Shown here: piece after piece, positions 53,218 through 63,315 of the stretch | How positions within the stretch are numbered: position 1 is the first letter of the stretch | Layout: each line of letters opens with the position of its first letter | Origin: Parafilimonas terrae | GTDB lineage: Bacteria > Bacteroidota > Bacteroidia > Chitinophagales > Chitinophagaceae | Direction of reading: 5' to 3' | DNA length: 64,000 nucleotides | Assembly: GCF_900115755.1 (NCBI RefSeq) | Contig: NZ_FOXQ01000001.1 | Span: 1,054,001-1,118,000 of the forward strand | Position numbers and translations under genes: made by a program | Notes under the pieces: generated by a model | The model's database searches: none | What the model saw: only the letters and a program-made list of their open reading frames with translations | Told to the model about the DNA's origin: nothing

Positions 53218-53244
53218 ATGATTTTCCAAATGGAATATAATCAT
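53218..53244. terminator. Weak hairpin between convergent genes
   Basis: ATGATT (53218-53223) pairs with AATCAT (53239-53244), with an inner TTCC/GGAA stem. It overlaps the stop of the response regulator gene. The T runs are poor. Confidence 0.3.
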
Positions 53245-53918
53245 ATCAACCCTTTATCATAAGCAATGCGCATGGCCTGCGCTTTACTGTTTACATGCAG
53301 CTTTTGATAAATATTGCCCACATGCTTTCTTACCGTAAGCACGCTTATGCCCGTTATTTCTGCTATACGTTTTGCGTCATAGCCTCTTACTGTGTGCTGC
53401 AGAATTTCTTTTTCTCTTTCAGATAACAAAGCTGATATATCGTTTCCGGCAGACTTTTGTTCCGGCAGTGTTACGGATGCCTGGCTGAGCAATTGCAACG
53501 TTTTTCTTGCAATGGCGGGATTTATGGCTGCACCGCCGTTCTGTGTTACGGTTATAATAGCATTATATAATCCTTTTGCATCTTCATCTTTCAATAAATA
53601 ACCGTGGGCGCCGGCTTTTATGGCTTCAAAAATTTTGTCGTCGTCATCAAAAATAGTAAGTACAATAAAAAATATATCCGGGTAAAGAGAGCGTGCAATG
53701 CTTATGGTTTGTATGCCATCCATTTCAGGCATTTCAATATCCATAAATATTACATGCGGCATTTTTTCAACGGGGAGGCCTTTTAACTGCTCAAGACAAT
53801 CATTACCATTAACTGCAGTAAAGCAAACTTTAAGATCATCAAACTGCTTTAGCTTATCAGTTATATTGCTGCGGTTAATGGCTTTATCGTCTGTTATTCC
53901 TATTCGTAACGGATTCAT
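53241..53918 (-). CDS. NarL/LuxR-family response regulator
   Basis: 225 residues. Receiver domain with acidic pair ITDDKAINR, phospho-acceptor Asp in VIFMDIEMPEMDG (about residue 61), Thr in VLTIFDDDD and Lys in GYLLKDEDAKG. The C-terminal LuxR-type HTH is LSEREKEILQHTVRGYDAKRI and TGISVLTVRKHVGNIYQKL. It is expected to activate promoters on phosphorylation. It is 95 bp downstream of the histidine kinase gene on the same strand, so the two form a two-component system. Target genes unknown. Confidence 0.94.
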   Translation of the reverse strand: MNPLRIGITDDKAINRSNITDKLKQFDDLKVCFTAVNGNDCLEQLKGLPVEKMPHVIFMDIEMPEMDGIQTISIARSLYPDIFFIVLTIFDDDDKIFEAIKAGAHGYLLKDEDAKGLYNAIITVTQNGGAAINPAIARKTLQLLSQASVTLPEQKSAGNDISALLSEREKEILQHTVRGYDAKRIAEITGISVLTVRKHVGNIYQKLHVNSKAQAMRIAYDKGLI

Positions 53919-54013
53919 ACAAGGCTTTTAAAGCGGAATATAATTGAATGCAAAATTCTTTATACAGTAAAAAAAGACAATACTTAATTTATAGTAGCAA
54001 TAAGTTCTGTAAT

Positions 54014-55990
54014 TCAGGCAGTTTCCAGGAATACATTGGTGCCGCCGGCTTCTGCTGATTCTATATTGAAATGAATGCCGGCATCTTCAGCCCTTACTTT
54101 CATGTTTCGCAAACCGTTTCCAGTGCCGTTGGCAGGGCTTGCAATGCCCTTTCCATCATCTTTAATTTCAATGGAAATGCTATTCGTGGCCTTTATGTCA
54201 ATAATAATATTTTTTGCTTGGCTGTGCTTTAAAGCATTGTGTATGGCTTCCTGCACAATGCGAAAAATATTCAGTGCTTTTTGTGAACCAACGCGAATAT
54301 CGTTTGCTATGTTTTCTTCAACAGTAATGTTTATATGGCTATAGCTTGGTTTTAATTTGTTCACATAATTTTTTATGCGGTCGCTTATACCTGTAATAGT
54401 TATGTTTTCTTTATTCAATACCCATATAGTATCACGCAGTGAATGAATGATTTCTTTTGAATGCAATTGCAGGTTTGCAAGCTGGCTGCCTCCTGCCTCA
54501 ATGCCTTTTGCCGAAATGGTTTCAACATCGGCGGAGATGGCTGTGGCATAAGCCCCGATATTATCGTGAAGATCGGCAGCAATGCGTTTGCGTTCTTTTT
54601 CTTCCGCATTGAGAATGGACTGCGCCGCCTTTGTTTTTTCTTCTTCAATGGCCTGGCGCATGCGCACTTTTTGTTTTATGTTTTGATTGCGGTACCAAAG
54701 CCATGCTATTATACCTGCCAAAACAATAAAAGCAATTGAACCAAACAGCAAATAATTTCTTCTTGCCAATTTTAACTGCTGTACCACAATCGTGTTTTCT
54801 TTTTGAGCAACATCATATTTAGTGCGTATTTCAGCAATGGCTTCAGCTTTATTTCTTTCATACACCGTATCTTTTAATACAACAATTTCTTCAAGCACTT
54901 TTTGATATCCGGCATAATCTTTATCTTCTTTTAAATAGCGGGCAAGCGCCAGGTAAAAAGGCAGGCGAACAGAAGGGTCGTTATTGAAAGTCTTGGACGA
55001 ATCGCCCGGCTTTCTTTGAAGATCGCCCGTTTCAAGTTTGCTCCAGCAAAATGCAATGGCTTTTTTTAAACGGCCAGTATTCGCATAAAAGTCTGCTATC
55101 TGCAAATTATCTTCTATAATTGCATCCGGGTTTGCTTCAATTTTATTGCGTGTTTCCTGCATATTACGCAATGCGGTTTCGGCATCATTTAACCTGTTTA
55201 TATCCACATATACTGCAGATTGAAAACGATATGCGCTGGCCAGCCTGTCGTACATTTCCACCTGCCTGCACAGGTCAATTCCTTTTTCCAAATAATACAG
55301 GGCAGAATCAGTTTTATCTTCTTTATGCATTATCTGCGCCCTGCTTATATATATTGAACCAAGATTATTATGCTTTGTTCCCGATGCATATAACAACGCT
55401 CTGTTATTCCATTTAAGCGCCTCTTTCATTTCATTGCGATATGCTGCAGCAAAGCCAATAATATTCGCAATGGCAGAGGCCTGCACACTGTCGTTATATT
55501 TTTCCGCTTCAGCCGAAAGCGGGTAAAGAATGGCAATAGATTCCTGTATTTTACCATCAGCACCATAAGCAGTTGCATCTAATCTTTTTAATTTAAAGTA
55601 AATGTCGCGGCGGTCAATATCAGTTACTTTATTTTTCGGTAACTCCTGCGCCACAACGGCGTGTACACTATCTGTCCATCCCCACTGCATATAATCTTGT
55701 GCAAGCGTAAGCTGTGCCAGGGTTTTCAGCTTTTCGTTTTCAGAAGCGGCAGCAAGATCAAGGGCTATATAAGCATACTTTTCAAGACTGTCTTGTGCAA
55801 TGTTTCCATAGTCTTCGCAATAAGCAATAATGGCTGCAAGCTTTTCATCATTGGAAACAGCAAGGTCTACCTTTTGTTTAAGTTCATTTATTTTTTTTGT
55901 TTGCGCAATGCAATTAAAATGTAATAAGCATATCAATAAAACAGAAAGCAGCATTCTGTAATACATGGAAGAAAATTGTTTTGGTTGCAA
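54014..55990 (-). CDS. TPR-containing sensor histidine kinase (HisKA_3 type)
   Basis: 658 residues. Signal peptide (MLLSVLLICLLHFNCIAQ), a periplasmic TPR-rich region (about 35-400), one membrane helix (LLFGSIAFIVLAGIIAWLWY, 414-433), a coiled coil, and a HisKA_3 dimerisation domain with phospho-acceptor H475 in ERKRIAADLHDNIGA. The HATPase_c domain has FRIVQEAIHNALKHSQA (N box) and DDGKGIASPANGTGNGLRNM (G1/G2). It is of the NarX/DesK group, as expected with a NarL-type regulator next to it. The sensed signal is probably an extracytoplasmic protein or peptide interaction. Confidence 0.93.
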   Translation of the reverse strand: MQPKQFSSMYYRMLLSVLLICLLHFNCIAQTKKINELKQKVDLAVSNDEKLAAIIAYCEDYGNIAQDSLEKYAYIALDLAAASENEKLKTLAQLTLAQDYMQWGWTDSVHAVVAQELPKNKVTDIDRRDIYFKLKRLDATAYGADGKIQESIAILYPLSAEAEKYNDSVQASAIANIIGFAAAYRNEMKEALKWNNRALLYASGTKHNNLGSIYISRAQIMHKEDKTDSALYYLEKGIDLCRQVEMYDRLASAYRFQSAVYVDINRLNDAETALRNMQETRNKIEANPDAIIEDNLQIADFYANTGRLKKAIAFCWSKLETGDLQRKPGDSSKTFNNDPSVRLPFYLALARYLKEDKDYAGYQKVLEEIVVLKDTVYERNKAEAIAEIRTKYDVAQKENTIVVQQLKLARRNYLLFGSIAFIVLAGIIAWLWYRNQNIKQKVRMRQAIEEEKTKAAQSILNAEEKERKRIAADLHDNIGAYATAISADVETISAKGIEAGGSQLANLQLHSKEIIHSLRDTIWVLNKENITITGISDRIKNYVNKLKPSYSHINITVEENIANDIRVGSQKALNIFRIVQEAIHNALKHSQAKNIIIDIKATNSISIEIKDDGKGIASPANGTGNGLRNMKVRAEDAGIHFNIESAEAGGTNVFLETA

Positions 55991-56532
55991 TAAAAATAAT
56001 AAACATTTTCCAAGCGCCCATTAATATAATAAACAGGGAATAAATAAAGTTATTCTGAAGCACCGCTACTGAATCTGCAACGCAAAGCCTGTGGGCTTTC
56101 TTTCCAAATATAATAATGCAATAACTTTTATTAAGAGAGGATAGCGGCTACATTTTTATTTATGGTTTCAACAATCTTATCCATCGGAAGATCGTTTTCA
56201 TCATTACCGAAAGACTCTTCAATTTCCTCAGCAATCAATTCCAGGCTGGCAAGCGCAGTACGATCTTCCACCATTCTTTCGGATTATAACTTCTCATGCA
56301 CAATAAGTTTAAGCACAATGAAAATACATAACAGCGCTTAATTGCTTACTAATATCTGAAGAAAAAGAAAGAAGTTATCTTTTAATTGAATAAATGCAGG
56401 TATTTGTTTCGCAGATAATCGCAGAAATTTATAACGCCTTTTTCCAGACAAAGCAAAACCCGCCTGATGGATGATTCAAAAAATGTATTTACAAACCTTT
56501 GGTTAAACCGCTATTGTGGCCTGGCCGGAATT
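55991..56532. other. Gene-poor region, 542 bp
   Basis: Between the kinase gene and the dehydratase gene. It holds one short candidate gene (56131-56274) and a small GC hairpin (56094-56099 with 56104-56109). The rest, especially 56275-56532, is AT-rich with no recognisable gene, tRNA or repeat. Confidence 0.5.
56131..56274 (-). CDS. Short acidic hypothetical protein (47 residues)
   Basis: A 47-codon frame from ATG (56272-56274) to TAA (56131-56133), MVEDRTALASLELIAEEIEE then an acidic helix-prone continuation with PMDKIVETINKNVAAILS. An in-frame stop lies just upstream, so the frame cannot be longer. Amphipathic, without membrane or signal features. It could be a real small gene or a remnant of a longer one. 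No family recognised. Confidence 0.4.
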   Translation of the reverse strand: MVEDRTALASLELIAEEIEESFGNDENDLPMDKIVETINKNVAAILS

Positions 56533-58248
56533 TTAATGCGAATCCCTTGTTACCTCTGAGCCGGAATTGCCAACCAAAAAATCAAGGTCGGCCCCTTTAT
56601 CTGCCTGCTGTACATGGTTGACATATAAATTAACATAACCCCTTGTGGCAGCCGGTGCAGGCGGCGACCATTTCCTTTTTCTTTCAGCAAGCTCTTCATC
56701 GCTTACATCCAGGTGAAGCCTTCTTTGCTCTACATCTAATTCAATCATATCGCCGTTTTGAACCAGTGCAAGATTGCCGCCGATAGCCGATTCAGGCGAA
56801 ACATGCAAAACCACAGTTCCATAAGCGGTACCACTCATTCTTCCATCTGAAATACGCACCATGTCTGTTATGCCCTGCTGCAATATTTTTTTAGGCAAAG
56901 CCATGTTGCCAACTTCGGGCATGCCGGGATAACCAACCGGCCCTACATATTTTAATACCATTACACAACCTGCATCAATATCAAGGTTATCATCATCAAT
57001 TCTTGCATGATAATCTTCAATGCTTTCAAATACAACGGCACGGCCCCGGTGCTTCATTAAAGCAGGTGTTGCCGCCGATGGCTTTATTACAGCGCCGTTC
57101 TCTGCAAGGTTGCCTTTTACCACCACGCAACCTGCATGTTCAATAAAAGGTTTATCAATAGAAGCAATTACATCAGCGTTATAACAATCACATTTGCCTG
57201 TTATGTTTTCATGATGGTTTTTGCCCGTTGCCGTTATTACATTTTTATGCAGGTGATCTTTCAATTCATTTAAAATAACAGGAAGGCCGCCGGCGTAATA
57301 AAAATCTTCCATTAAATATTTCCCGGAAGGCATAAGGTTTAAAAGCAAAGGAATGTTACTTCCAAGCCTGTCAAAATCTTCCAGCTTTAAATCAATTCCA
57401 ATTCTTCCGGCTATAGCCATTAAATGAATTAAAAAGTTAGACGAGCCGCCAACCGCCGCATTCACTTTTATAGCGTTTTCAAAAGCTTCTTTTGTAAGTA
57501 TTTTATCGATGGTAAGGTTTTCTTTTACCATATCAACAATCCTTCTGCCGCTTAACTGCGCCATTACTTTTTTTCTTGAATCAGCTGCAGGAATAGCAGC
57601 CGCGCCCGAAAGCGTTAAGCCCAATGCCTCAACCATGCAGGCCATGGTGGAAGCGGTTCCCATCGTCATGCAATGGCCAATGCTGCGGCTCATACAGCTT
57701 TCAGCAAATTCGCAATCCTCCACCGTCATCCGCCCGGTTTTCATGTCTTCATCAAACTTCCACACATGTGTGCCGGAACCTATATCTGTGCCTTTGTATT
57801 TTCCATTCAGCATGGGGCCGCCTGGAACTACAATTGTAGGCAGGCCAACACTTGCGGCACCCATTACCGTGGAAGGCGTGGTTTTATCGCAGCCGGTAAG
57901 CAGCACCACGCCGTCGATAGGATTGCCGCGAATAGATTCTTCTGCATCCATGCTGGCAAGATTGCGGAAAAGCATGGCAGTTGGTTTCAGCAGGGTTTCG
58001 CCCAAACTCATTATAGGAAATTCCAGCGGAAAACCACCAGCTTCCAGCACACCGCGTTTAACCGATTCTGCGTGTGTTCTGAAATGTGCATTGCAGGGCG
58101 TGAATTCGCTGAATGTATTGCAAATGCCAATTACAGGCCGGCCATCAAACATGTCGGGCGGCATACCCTCATTTTTCATCCAGCTCCTGTAAATAATTCC
58201 ATCCTTATCTTTCTTTCCAAACCAGCCTGAGCTCCTGAACTTTTCCAT
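56533..58248 (-). CDS. IlvD/Edd-family sugar-acid dehydratase
   Basis: 571 residues. The three cluster cysteines fall at C52 (FTPCNAH), C120 (LLTGCDKTTPS) and C193 (GHCMTMGTAS), spacing 68 and 73, as in L-arabinonate/D-xylonate dehydratases with a [2Fe-2S] cluster. The active-site serine is in ISDGRMSGTAYG, and the C-terminus ends in the typical RDSH. It removes water from a sugar acid to give a 2-keto-3-deoxy acid. Dihydroxyacid dehydratase (IlvD) is less likely, given context and the family-type C-terminus. It lies 145 bp after a SusC/SusD pair on the same strand, suggesting use of the imported substrate. Confidence 0.9.
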   Translation of the reverse strand: MEKFRSSGWFGKKDKDGIIYRSWMKNEGMPPDMFDGRPVIGICNTFSEFTPCNAHFRTHAESVKRGVLEAGGFPLEFPIMSLGETLLKPTAMLFRNLASMDAEESIRGNPIDGVVLLTGCDKTTPSTVMGAASVGLPTIVVPGGPMLNGKYKGTDIGSGTHVWKFDEDMKTGRMTVEDCEFAESCMSRSIGHCMTMGTASTMACMVEALGLTLSGAAAIPAADSRKKVMAQLSGRRIVDMVKENLTIDKILTKEAFENAIKVNAAVGGSSNFLIHLMAIAGRIGIDLKLEDFDRLGSNIPLLLNLMPSGKYLMEDFYYAGGLPVILNELKDHLHKNVITATGKNHHENITGKCDCYNADVIASIDKPFIEHAGCVVVKGNLAENGAVIKPSAATPALMKHRGRAVVFESIEDYHARIDDDNLDIDAGCVMVLKYVGPVGYPGMPEVGNMALPKKILQQGITDMVRISDGRMSGTAYGTVVLHVSPESAIGGNLALVQNGDMIELDVEQRRLHLDVSDEELAERKRKWSPPAPAATRGYVNLYVNHVQQADKGADLDFLVGNSGSEVTRDSH

Positions 58249-58265
58249 AAAAAACTTTTATACTG

Positions 58266-58294
58266 CAAAGATGTTTGCAGCTTTTTGTTTCAAA
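58266..58294 (-). promoter_or_regulatory. Candidate promoter of the dehydratase gene
   Basis: On the minus strand, TTTG (complement of 58291-58294) and CATCTTTG (complement of 58266-58273) are separated by 17 bp, close to the -33/-7 layout. It is 18 bp before the ATG. Confidence 0.4.
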
Positions 58295-58393
58295 AGCTGT
58301 TTAACAATTTTTATTTTGAATACAAGCCGGTTAACCTGCGGTATTACATCTATATATAATTTTTAAGGTGTAACCAGCTTTTCCTCTTTTATT

Positions 58394-59932
58394 TTATTTA
58401 TCCCACCAAAGCCGGGTGCTGAGCTTATCAGGGCCCATGATGGCTATGGCTGCATTCACATTATCCGTATTAACAGACAATTCGGAAGTTGGATAGCCAA
58501 TCCTCCTGATAAAAGTACCGTTTGGTACGTCGGGATTATTTGGCTGCCCGTAAGGATTAGGTGCCAGTGCCGGGTAACCGCTGCGCCTGAAATTGGCAAA
58601 AGCCTCTGGGCCGTTTAAGAAAGAAGCGATCCAATATTGTGTGTTTATCTGCTCCAGTTCCCTGCCGGCAACCAGCGGGTGCGTGGATATATACGTATCT
58701 GCAGCTGAAGCGTCCACAGCAACGCTGGCTCCGTAAGCGGCCAGTTGGTTCATGTGCGCCCTTATGCCATCTTCAAAAAATTGTGCTGCCGTGCCTGTAG
58801 TTATCCAGCCCCTGTACCTGGCTTCGGCAAGCAGCAGGTTAGTTTGTGCTGCTGTAACAAAAAACATAGGTGAAGATGTGGCTGCAATTCTTTTCCGGTC
58901 AGCCTGGCTGTAATCGTAAAAACTGGCAAGGCCATCGGAAGCAGCTTTGGCAACGATGGTTCCATTATCGTAACCCATAGGCATGCCTATCTGGTCGTCA
59001 GGAGCAGTGGTGGCAAGATCAGCCGTTTGGCCGGAGCCTGATGTAGCGCCCTTATAACGCACCGCAATTGACTGCAACCGCGGATCATTATTCGTCTTTA
59101 AAGTATCCACAAAAGGATTTGCGAGATACCAGTTGGCTGCTTCTGTACTGTTAAGCATATTTCCGATGGGATTCAGGTAATTGGCGTCGTGCCGCATGTA
59201 AGCATTATCTGCGTTATCGGTTATTACGCCGCCGTCAACCGCCTTTTTTACTATGCTTTGCGCAGTTGAGGCATCCACCTTATTCAGGCGCATGCCCGCC
59301 CGGAGCAGAAGGGAGTAGCCAAGCTTTTTCCATTTCTCAATATTGCCCGCATACAAAAGATCGGAAGTTTCAACGGTTGCCGATGTACTTAGCGCTGCCG
59401 AAGCTTCATCAAATACCTTAACCAGGTCGCTATAAATATCCTGCTGCTGATCATATTTAGGTAATAATATCTGGTCTGTTACGCCTGCGCCACCTTCAAA
59501 ATAAGGGATGGCACCATAGGTATCAGTGAGGATCATAAAGGCGTACCCCTGCCATATACGCGCCATATTATAAAGATTGGCACGGGCGGGGTCGTCTTTG
59601 GTTTTGGTTATGGCATCGTGCGTATATTTAATCACATTCTGATAATAGCCTGCCCAGGTAGGTGCATTCGTAACATCACGGCTATCTTGGTTAAAATTTC
59701 CGCCGGCCAGTACACCGCCATTCGGCGTTACCATTTGCTGCACAATACACATTTCATATACCACGGTTTTTGTTGGGTATGAAGTATTGATAATAGCATT
59801 ATTTAAAAGCAGTACAGCGTCAAGAGAAGTGGGGTTTACTTTATTTACATTCAAATCTTCCAACCCTTTTGTGCATGACACAATTGTGACCATTGATAAA
59901 GCCAGGGCACAATAACTCAATATTTTTTTCAT
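58394..59932 (-). CDS. SusD/RagB-family outer-membrane lipoprotein, unit 3
   Basis: 512 residues. Signal peptide ILSYCALALSMVTIVSC, lipobox TIVSC, mature CTKGLEDLNVNKVNPTS. SusD-like_2 features: LLLNNAIINTSYPTK, ARIWQGYAFMILTDTYGAIPYFEG, KWKKLGYSLLLRAGMRLNKVD, AAQTNLLLAEARYRGW and the C-terminal TRLWWDK. The sequence is closer to unit 1 SusD than to unit 2. It is 12 bp after its SusC partner and should form the lid of the porin. No terminator was seen between it and the dehydratase. Confidence 0.95.
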   Translation of the reverse strand: MKKILSYCALALSMVTIVSCTKGLEDLNVNKVNPTSLDAVLLLNNAIINTSYPTKTVVYEMCIVQQMVTPNGGVLAGGNFNQDSRDVTNAPTWAGYYQNVIKYTHDAITKTKDDPARANLYNMARIWQGYAFMILTDTYGAIPYFEGGAGVTDQILLPKYDQQQDIYSDLVKVFDEASAALSTSATVETSDLLYAGNIEKWKKLGYSLLLRAGMRLNKVDASTAQSIVKKAVDGGVITDNADNAYMRHDANYLNPIGNMLNSTEAANWYLANPFVDTLKTNNDPRLQSIAVRYKGATSGSGQTADLATTAPDDQIGMPMGYDNGTIVAKAASDGLASFYDYSQADRKRIAATSSPMFFVTAAQTNLLLAEARYRGWITTGTAAQFFEDGIRAHMNQLAAYGASVAVDASAADTYISTHPLVAGRELEQINTQYWIASFLNGPEAFANFRRSGYPALAPNPYGQPNNPDVPNGTFIRRIGYPTSELSVNTDNVNAAIAIMGPDKLSTRLWWDK

Positions 59933-59944
59933 ATACTTATCGTA

Positions 59945-62900
59945 TTAAAATTTGATATTTAGATTTACGCCCATGCTCCTGGTAGAAGGTACGCCGGGCG
60001 ATTCAAGGCCGATCATATTATCAACTCCATAACCAACTGTTTCAGGATCTATATTATCTACCCATTTTTTGAGAATTAAAACATTGTTGGCCACAAAATC
60101 CAGTTTAAGCCCTTTAATAGGCCAGTTGGCAGGAAGCTTTTTTGTAAAATCGTAGCCAAGCGAAACCTGCCTTATCTTCCAGAAACCTGCGTTGTAAACA
60201 ACGGGTTCAACAATTTGCTGGGTACGCAGGTGTTCCCAGTAAGTTTGCACTGCCGCCTGTGCGGTATTCTTTTGCCCGTCCTGTGATACGCCATCTCCCA
60301 CCACATAACCTGTTTCACGCCCTTCCAGCGTCATTTTATGCAAACCGTGCCGCACTGCATTGAAGTTGGTACCGGATAACATTGTATTGCCGAGTTTATA
60401 ATCAATTAAAACAGTGAGATAAACACCCTTATAATTAAAACTGTTGAAGAAACCGCCCGTCCATTTAGGCAGGCCGCTTCCAAACAATACAAAATCATCA
60501 GTGCGCAATGGCAATCCATTGCTTTGAAAGATCATCTGGCCATTATCATTCCTTGCATAACCATAACCCGCTATCTGCCCCATTTCTTCACCTACTACCA
60601 CACGCACTTCGCCGTTGAACGGATGGCTGCCAATAGTGGCCCGTTCGCCCGGCGTATTCGTACTTATGCTTATTACTTTGGTTATGTTGTAAGATGTGTT
60701 GGCGGTAAAATCCCACCTGAAATTATTGGTAAGAACAGGTGTTATATTCAATAGGCCTTCAAACCCTTTGTTATAGCTTTCACCACTGTTGATGCGCGTG
60801 TTGAGAAAACCGGATGCATCTGAAATCTGAACAGAGAATATCTGGTCAATAGTTGTTTTTTTATACACAGCCACATCCAGGCCCACACGATTGTTGAACA
60901 TTCTTAATTCCATACCGGCCTCAAATTCTTTTACCCTCATTGGCCTCAGATTTGGATTAGGCAAGGTGCTGCCGCTTGTACCTACTGTAACGGCTGTTCC
61001 TGAAGGATTAAGAATAGTATTGGAATTTACGGTATAGAATAACTGGTCCGCATAAGGCCCAACATCACCATCGCTGCCCACTTCTGCATAACCAACCCTT
61101 AGTTTTCCGAAGGTTAACCAGGGGGCTGCTTTACCCAGTGATTCTGAAAAAACATAAGAACCGGATACTGAGGGATAAATAATGCCCATGTTTTCCTTAG
61201 AAAGGGTAGAGAACCAATCTTTTCTTATTGTTCCGTTTAAATAGAGTGTTTTCTTCCAGCCAATTTCACCTGATCCATACAATGAATTAACGCCAAACTG
61301 TGATAAAGTATAAACCGGGTTTTTTGCCCTTCCGTTCTGCACGGTGTAGAGACCGCGTACCACAAAATCCGTAACCTGCACATTATTTATATCAAGGCGG
61401 TTGCGGCGGTTATTACCACCTGCAGTAAGTGTTATATCAAAATCCCCGAATGATTTATTGGCTACCGTTAAAAAGTCAAGGTTTGTTTCGCGGTTACGGC
61501 GGGCTTCCTGTGTATAAACGCCGTTTACAAAGCCAGCCTGGGCCGGCGCCCTTGAAGCAATTCCTGTGGGGAAATTATTTACATCTTCATCGCGGCTGTA
61601 GTAATCCATGCCCACACGGCCTTGCACCCACCACCACGGCAGTATGTTATACTTTAAAGAGATGTTGCCAAAAACGCGGTCTCTTTTAATATTATGAAAC
61701 TGCTCTGCCAAAACCCAGTAAGGGTTTGTACGATTTGTAAAACGTGAAAACACATATTCATTGCCATCTGCATTGTACTTGTTTTCCTCCAATACTTTCA
61801 GCGGCATTGTATTAGCTAAAGCCATGAGCGTAGTTGGAATTGAATTATCCTGGTTAGCAATGTTGGGTGGGTTTTTAATCCGCTCATTGGAATAATTCAC
61901 ATTACCGGCAAAGCTGAATTTATCGGAAAGATCATAATTAAACCCAAGGTTTACAATGTACCGGCCAAATTTGTTATTAGGCGTAATACCGAGGTTTTCC
62001 GTATTATTCAGCGAAAGGTGCACGCCGCCTTTTTCACCCATGCTTTCCAATGTTACGGTGTTGGCAAAGTTTTGCCCGGTACGGTAAAATTCTTTTATAC
62101 GGCTTCCCTGTGCCACGTAAGGAACAGTAAGATTATCAAACAGTATCTGCGTCATACCCGGCTCTATTTTTTCACCAAACGACCATTCTCCGGAAGTGGG
62201 GTTAGGCGTGGTTGGCCTTACGCCATTTTCTCCCTGTCCATACTGGTTTTGGTAATCGGTAAAATCCAGCGGTGTTTCAAACGTATAATTTGAGTTTAAC
62301 GTAACGCCAATGCCTCTGTTCTTACCTTTTGTTTTTGTGGTGATCATAATCACACCATTGGCAGCACGGTTACCGTAAAGAGCTGCTGCGGGGGCGCCTT
62401 TCAGCACGGTCATGCTTTCAATATCGTCGGGGTTTATGCTTCCCAAGCCGTCGCCGCCATCGGCATATACACCGCCTCCGCTAACACCTACGGTATTACC
62501 GTTAAAGCTGGAGTTATCTATCGGCACACCATTAATTACAATAAGCGGGCTGCCACCACCGGTAATGGCCGACTGGCCCCGTATGCGTATCTTGGAAGTT
62601 CCACCCGGCCCTGTGCCTAACGATGAAATATTTACACCTGCCACCTTTCCCTGTAAAGCATTCATGGGATTGGAGGTACGGTTTACTGTAAGCTCATCGG
62701 GCTTAACGATTGTGGTGGAATACCCCAGGCCTCTTTCACTTCTTTTAATACCAAGGGCCGTTACCACTACATCGCCCAGGTTTTGTGTATTGGCAGGCAA
62801 AACAGCATCAACAACTGAGCGGTTCCCTACATTGAGCTCTATACTCACAAAACCCACAGAACTAAAAACAAGCGTAACATTTGGGCCGGCTTTAATACTA

Positions 62901-63103
62901 TAATTACCGGAAGAATCAGTGGCAGTACCTGTTTTCGTGTTTTTTACTAAAACAGATACAGCCTGCAGCGGTTTACCATCTTCATCGGTTACTTTACCGG
63001 TAACTGTCTGGCTTCTAACTGAGAAAGCCAGCAGAAAAAATAAACTAAAAACAAGTAACTTTCTCCCTACGCCGGCGTTCCGGCACGAAGGTTCGTTTTT
63101 CAT
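59945..63103 (-). CDS. SusC/RagA-family TonB-dependent outer-membrane transporter, unit 3
   Basis: 1052 residues. Signal peptide KLLVFSLFFLLAFSVRSQ; CarboxypepD_reg-like domain (VTGKVTDEDGKPLQAVSV); plug (DVVVTALGIKRSERGLGYS, SPLIVINGVPIDNSSF, VLKGAPAAALYGNRAANGVIMITTK); barrel ending MGVNLNIKF. The sequence is most like unit 1 SusC. Its upstream region (63104-63315) is shared with a divergent AraC-type regulator gene, the likely activator. Confidence 0.96.
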   Translation of the reverse strand: MKNEPSCRNAGVGRKLLVFSLFFLLAFSVRSQTVTGKVTDEDGKPLQAVSVLVKNTKTGTATDSSGNYSIKAGPNVTLVFSSVGFVSIELNVGNRSVVDAVLPANTQNLGDVVVTALGIKRSERGLGYSTTIVKPDELTVNRTSNPMNALQGKVAGVNISSLGTGPGGTSKIRIRGQSAITGGGSPLIVINGVPIDNSSFNGNTVGVSGGGVYADGGDGLGSINPDDIESMTVLKGAPAAALYGNRAANGVIMITTKTKGKNRGIGVTLNSNYTFETPLDFTDYQNQYGQGENGVRPTTPNPTSGEWSFGEKIEPGMTQILFDNLTVPYVAQGSRIKEFYRTGQNFANTVTLESMGEKGGVHLSLNNTENLGITPNNKFGRYIVNLGFNYDLSDKFSFAGNVNYSNERIKNPPNIANQDNSIPTTLMALANTMPLKVLEENKYNADGNEYVFSRFTNRTNPYWVLAEQFHNIKRDRVFGNISLKYNILPWWWVQGRVGMDYYSRDEDVNNFPTGIASRAPAQAGFVNGVYTQEARRNRETNLDFLTVANKSFGDFDITLTAGGNNRRNRLDINNVQVTDFVVRGLYTVQNGRAKNPVYTLSQFGVNSLYGSGEIGWKKTLYLNGTIRKDWFSTLSKENMGIIYPSVSGSYVFSESLGKAAPWLTFGKLRVGYAEVGSDGDVGPYADQLFYTVNSNTILNPSGTAVTVGTSGSTLPNPNLRPMRVKEFEAGMELRMFNNRVGLDVAVYKKTTIDQIFSVQISDASGFLNTRINSGESYNKGFEGLLNITPVLTNNFRWDFTANTSYNITKVISISTNTPGERATIGSHPFNGEVRVVVGEEMGQIAGYGYARNDNGQMIFQSNGLPLRTDDFVLFGSGLPKWTGGFFNSFNYKGVYLTVLIDYKLGNTMLSGTNFNAVRHGLHKMTLEGRETGYVVGDGVSQDGQKNTAQAAVQTYWEHLRTQQIVEPVVYNAGFWKIRQVSLGYDFTKKLPANWPIKGLKLDFVANNVLILKKWVDNIDPETVGYGVDNMIGLESPGVPSTRSMGVNLNIKF

Positions 63104-63271
63104 ACAGCAAGTAAATTTTAGCAGTTGATAAATTCTCTAAGCACTCTTTCGGAACACAATTGTTTTTGCAAAATATTCCAACATCAACACCCAAACTTCC
63201 AATAATCTACGGCGGTGAATTTTATACAAATAATATCTATGATCACCAACTTATTACAATGCAATCAAATA

Positions 63272-63303
63272 TTCGGTGTAATAGCCGGGAATTTGTATTT
63301 TTA
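63272..63303 (+). promoter_or_regulatory. Candidate promoter of the AraC-type regulator gene
   Basis: TTCG at 63272-63275, 20-bp spacer, TATTTTTA at 63296-63303. Each element has one mismatch from consensus. It ends 12 bp before the ATG. Confidence 0.3.
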
Positions 63304-63315
63304 ACTGCTTGCTGC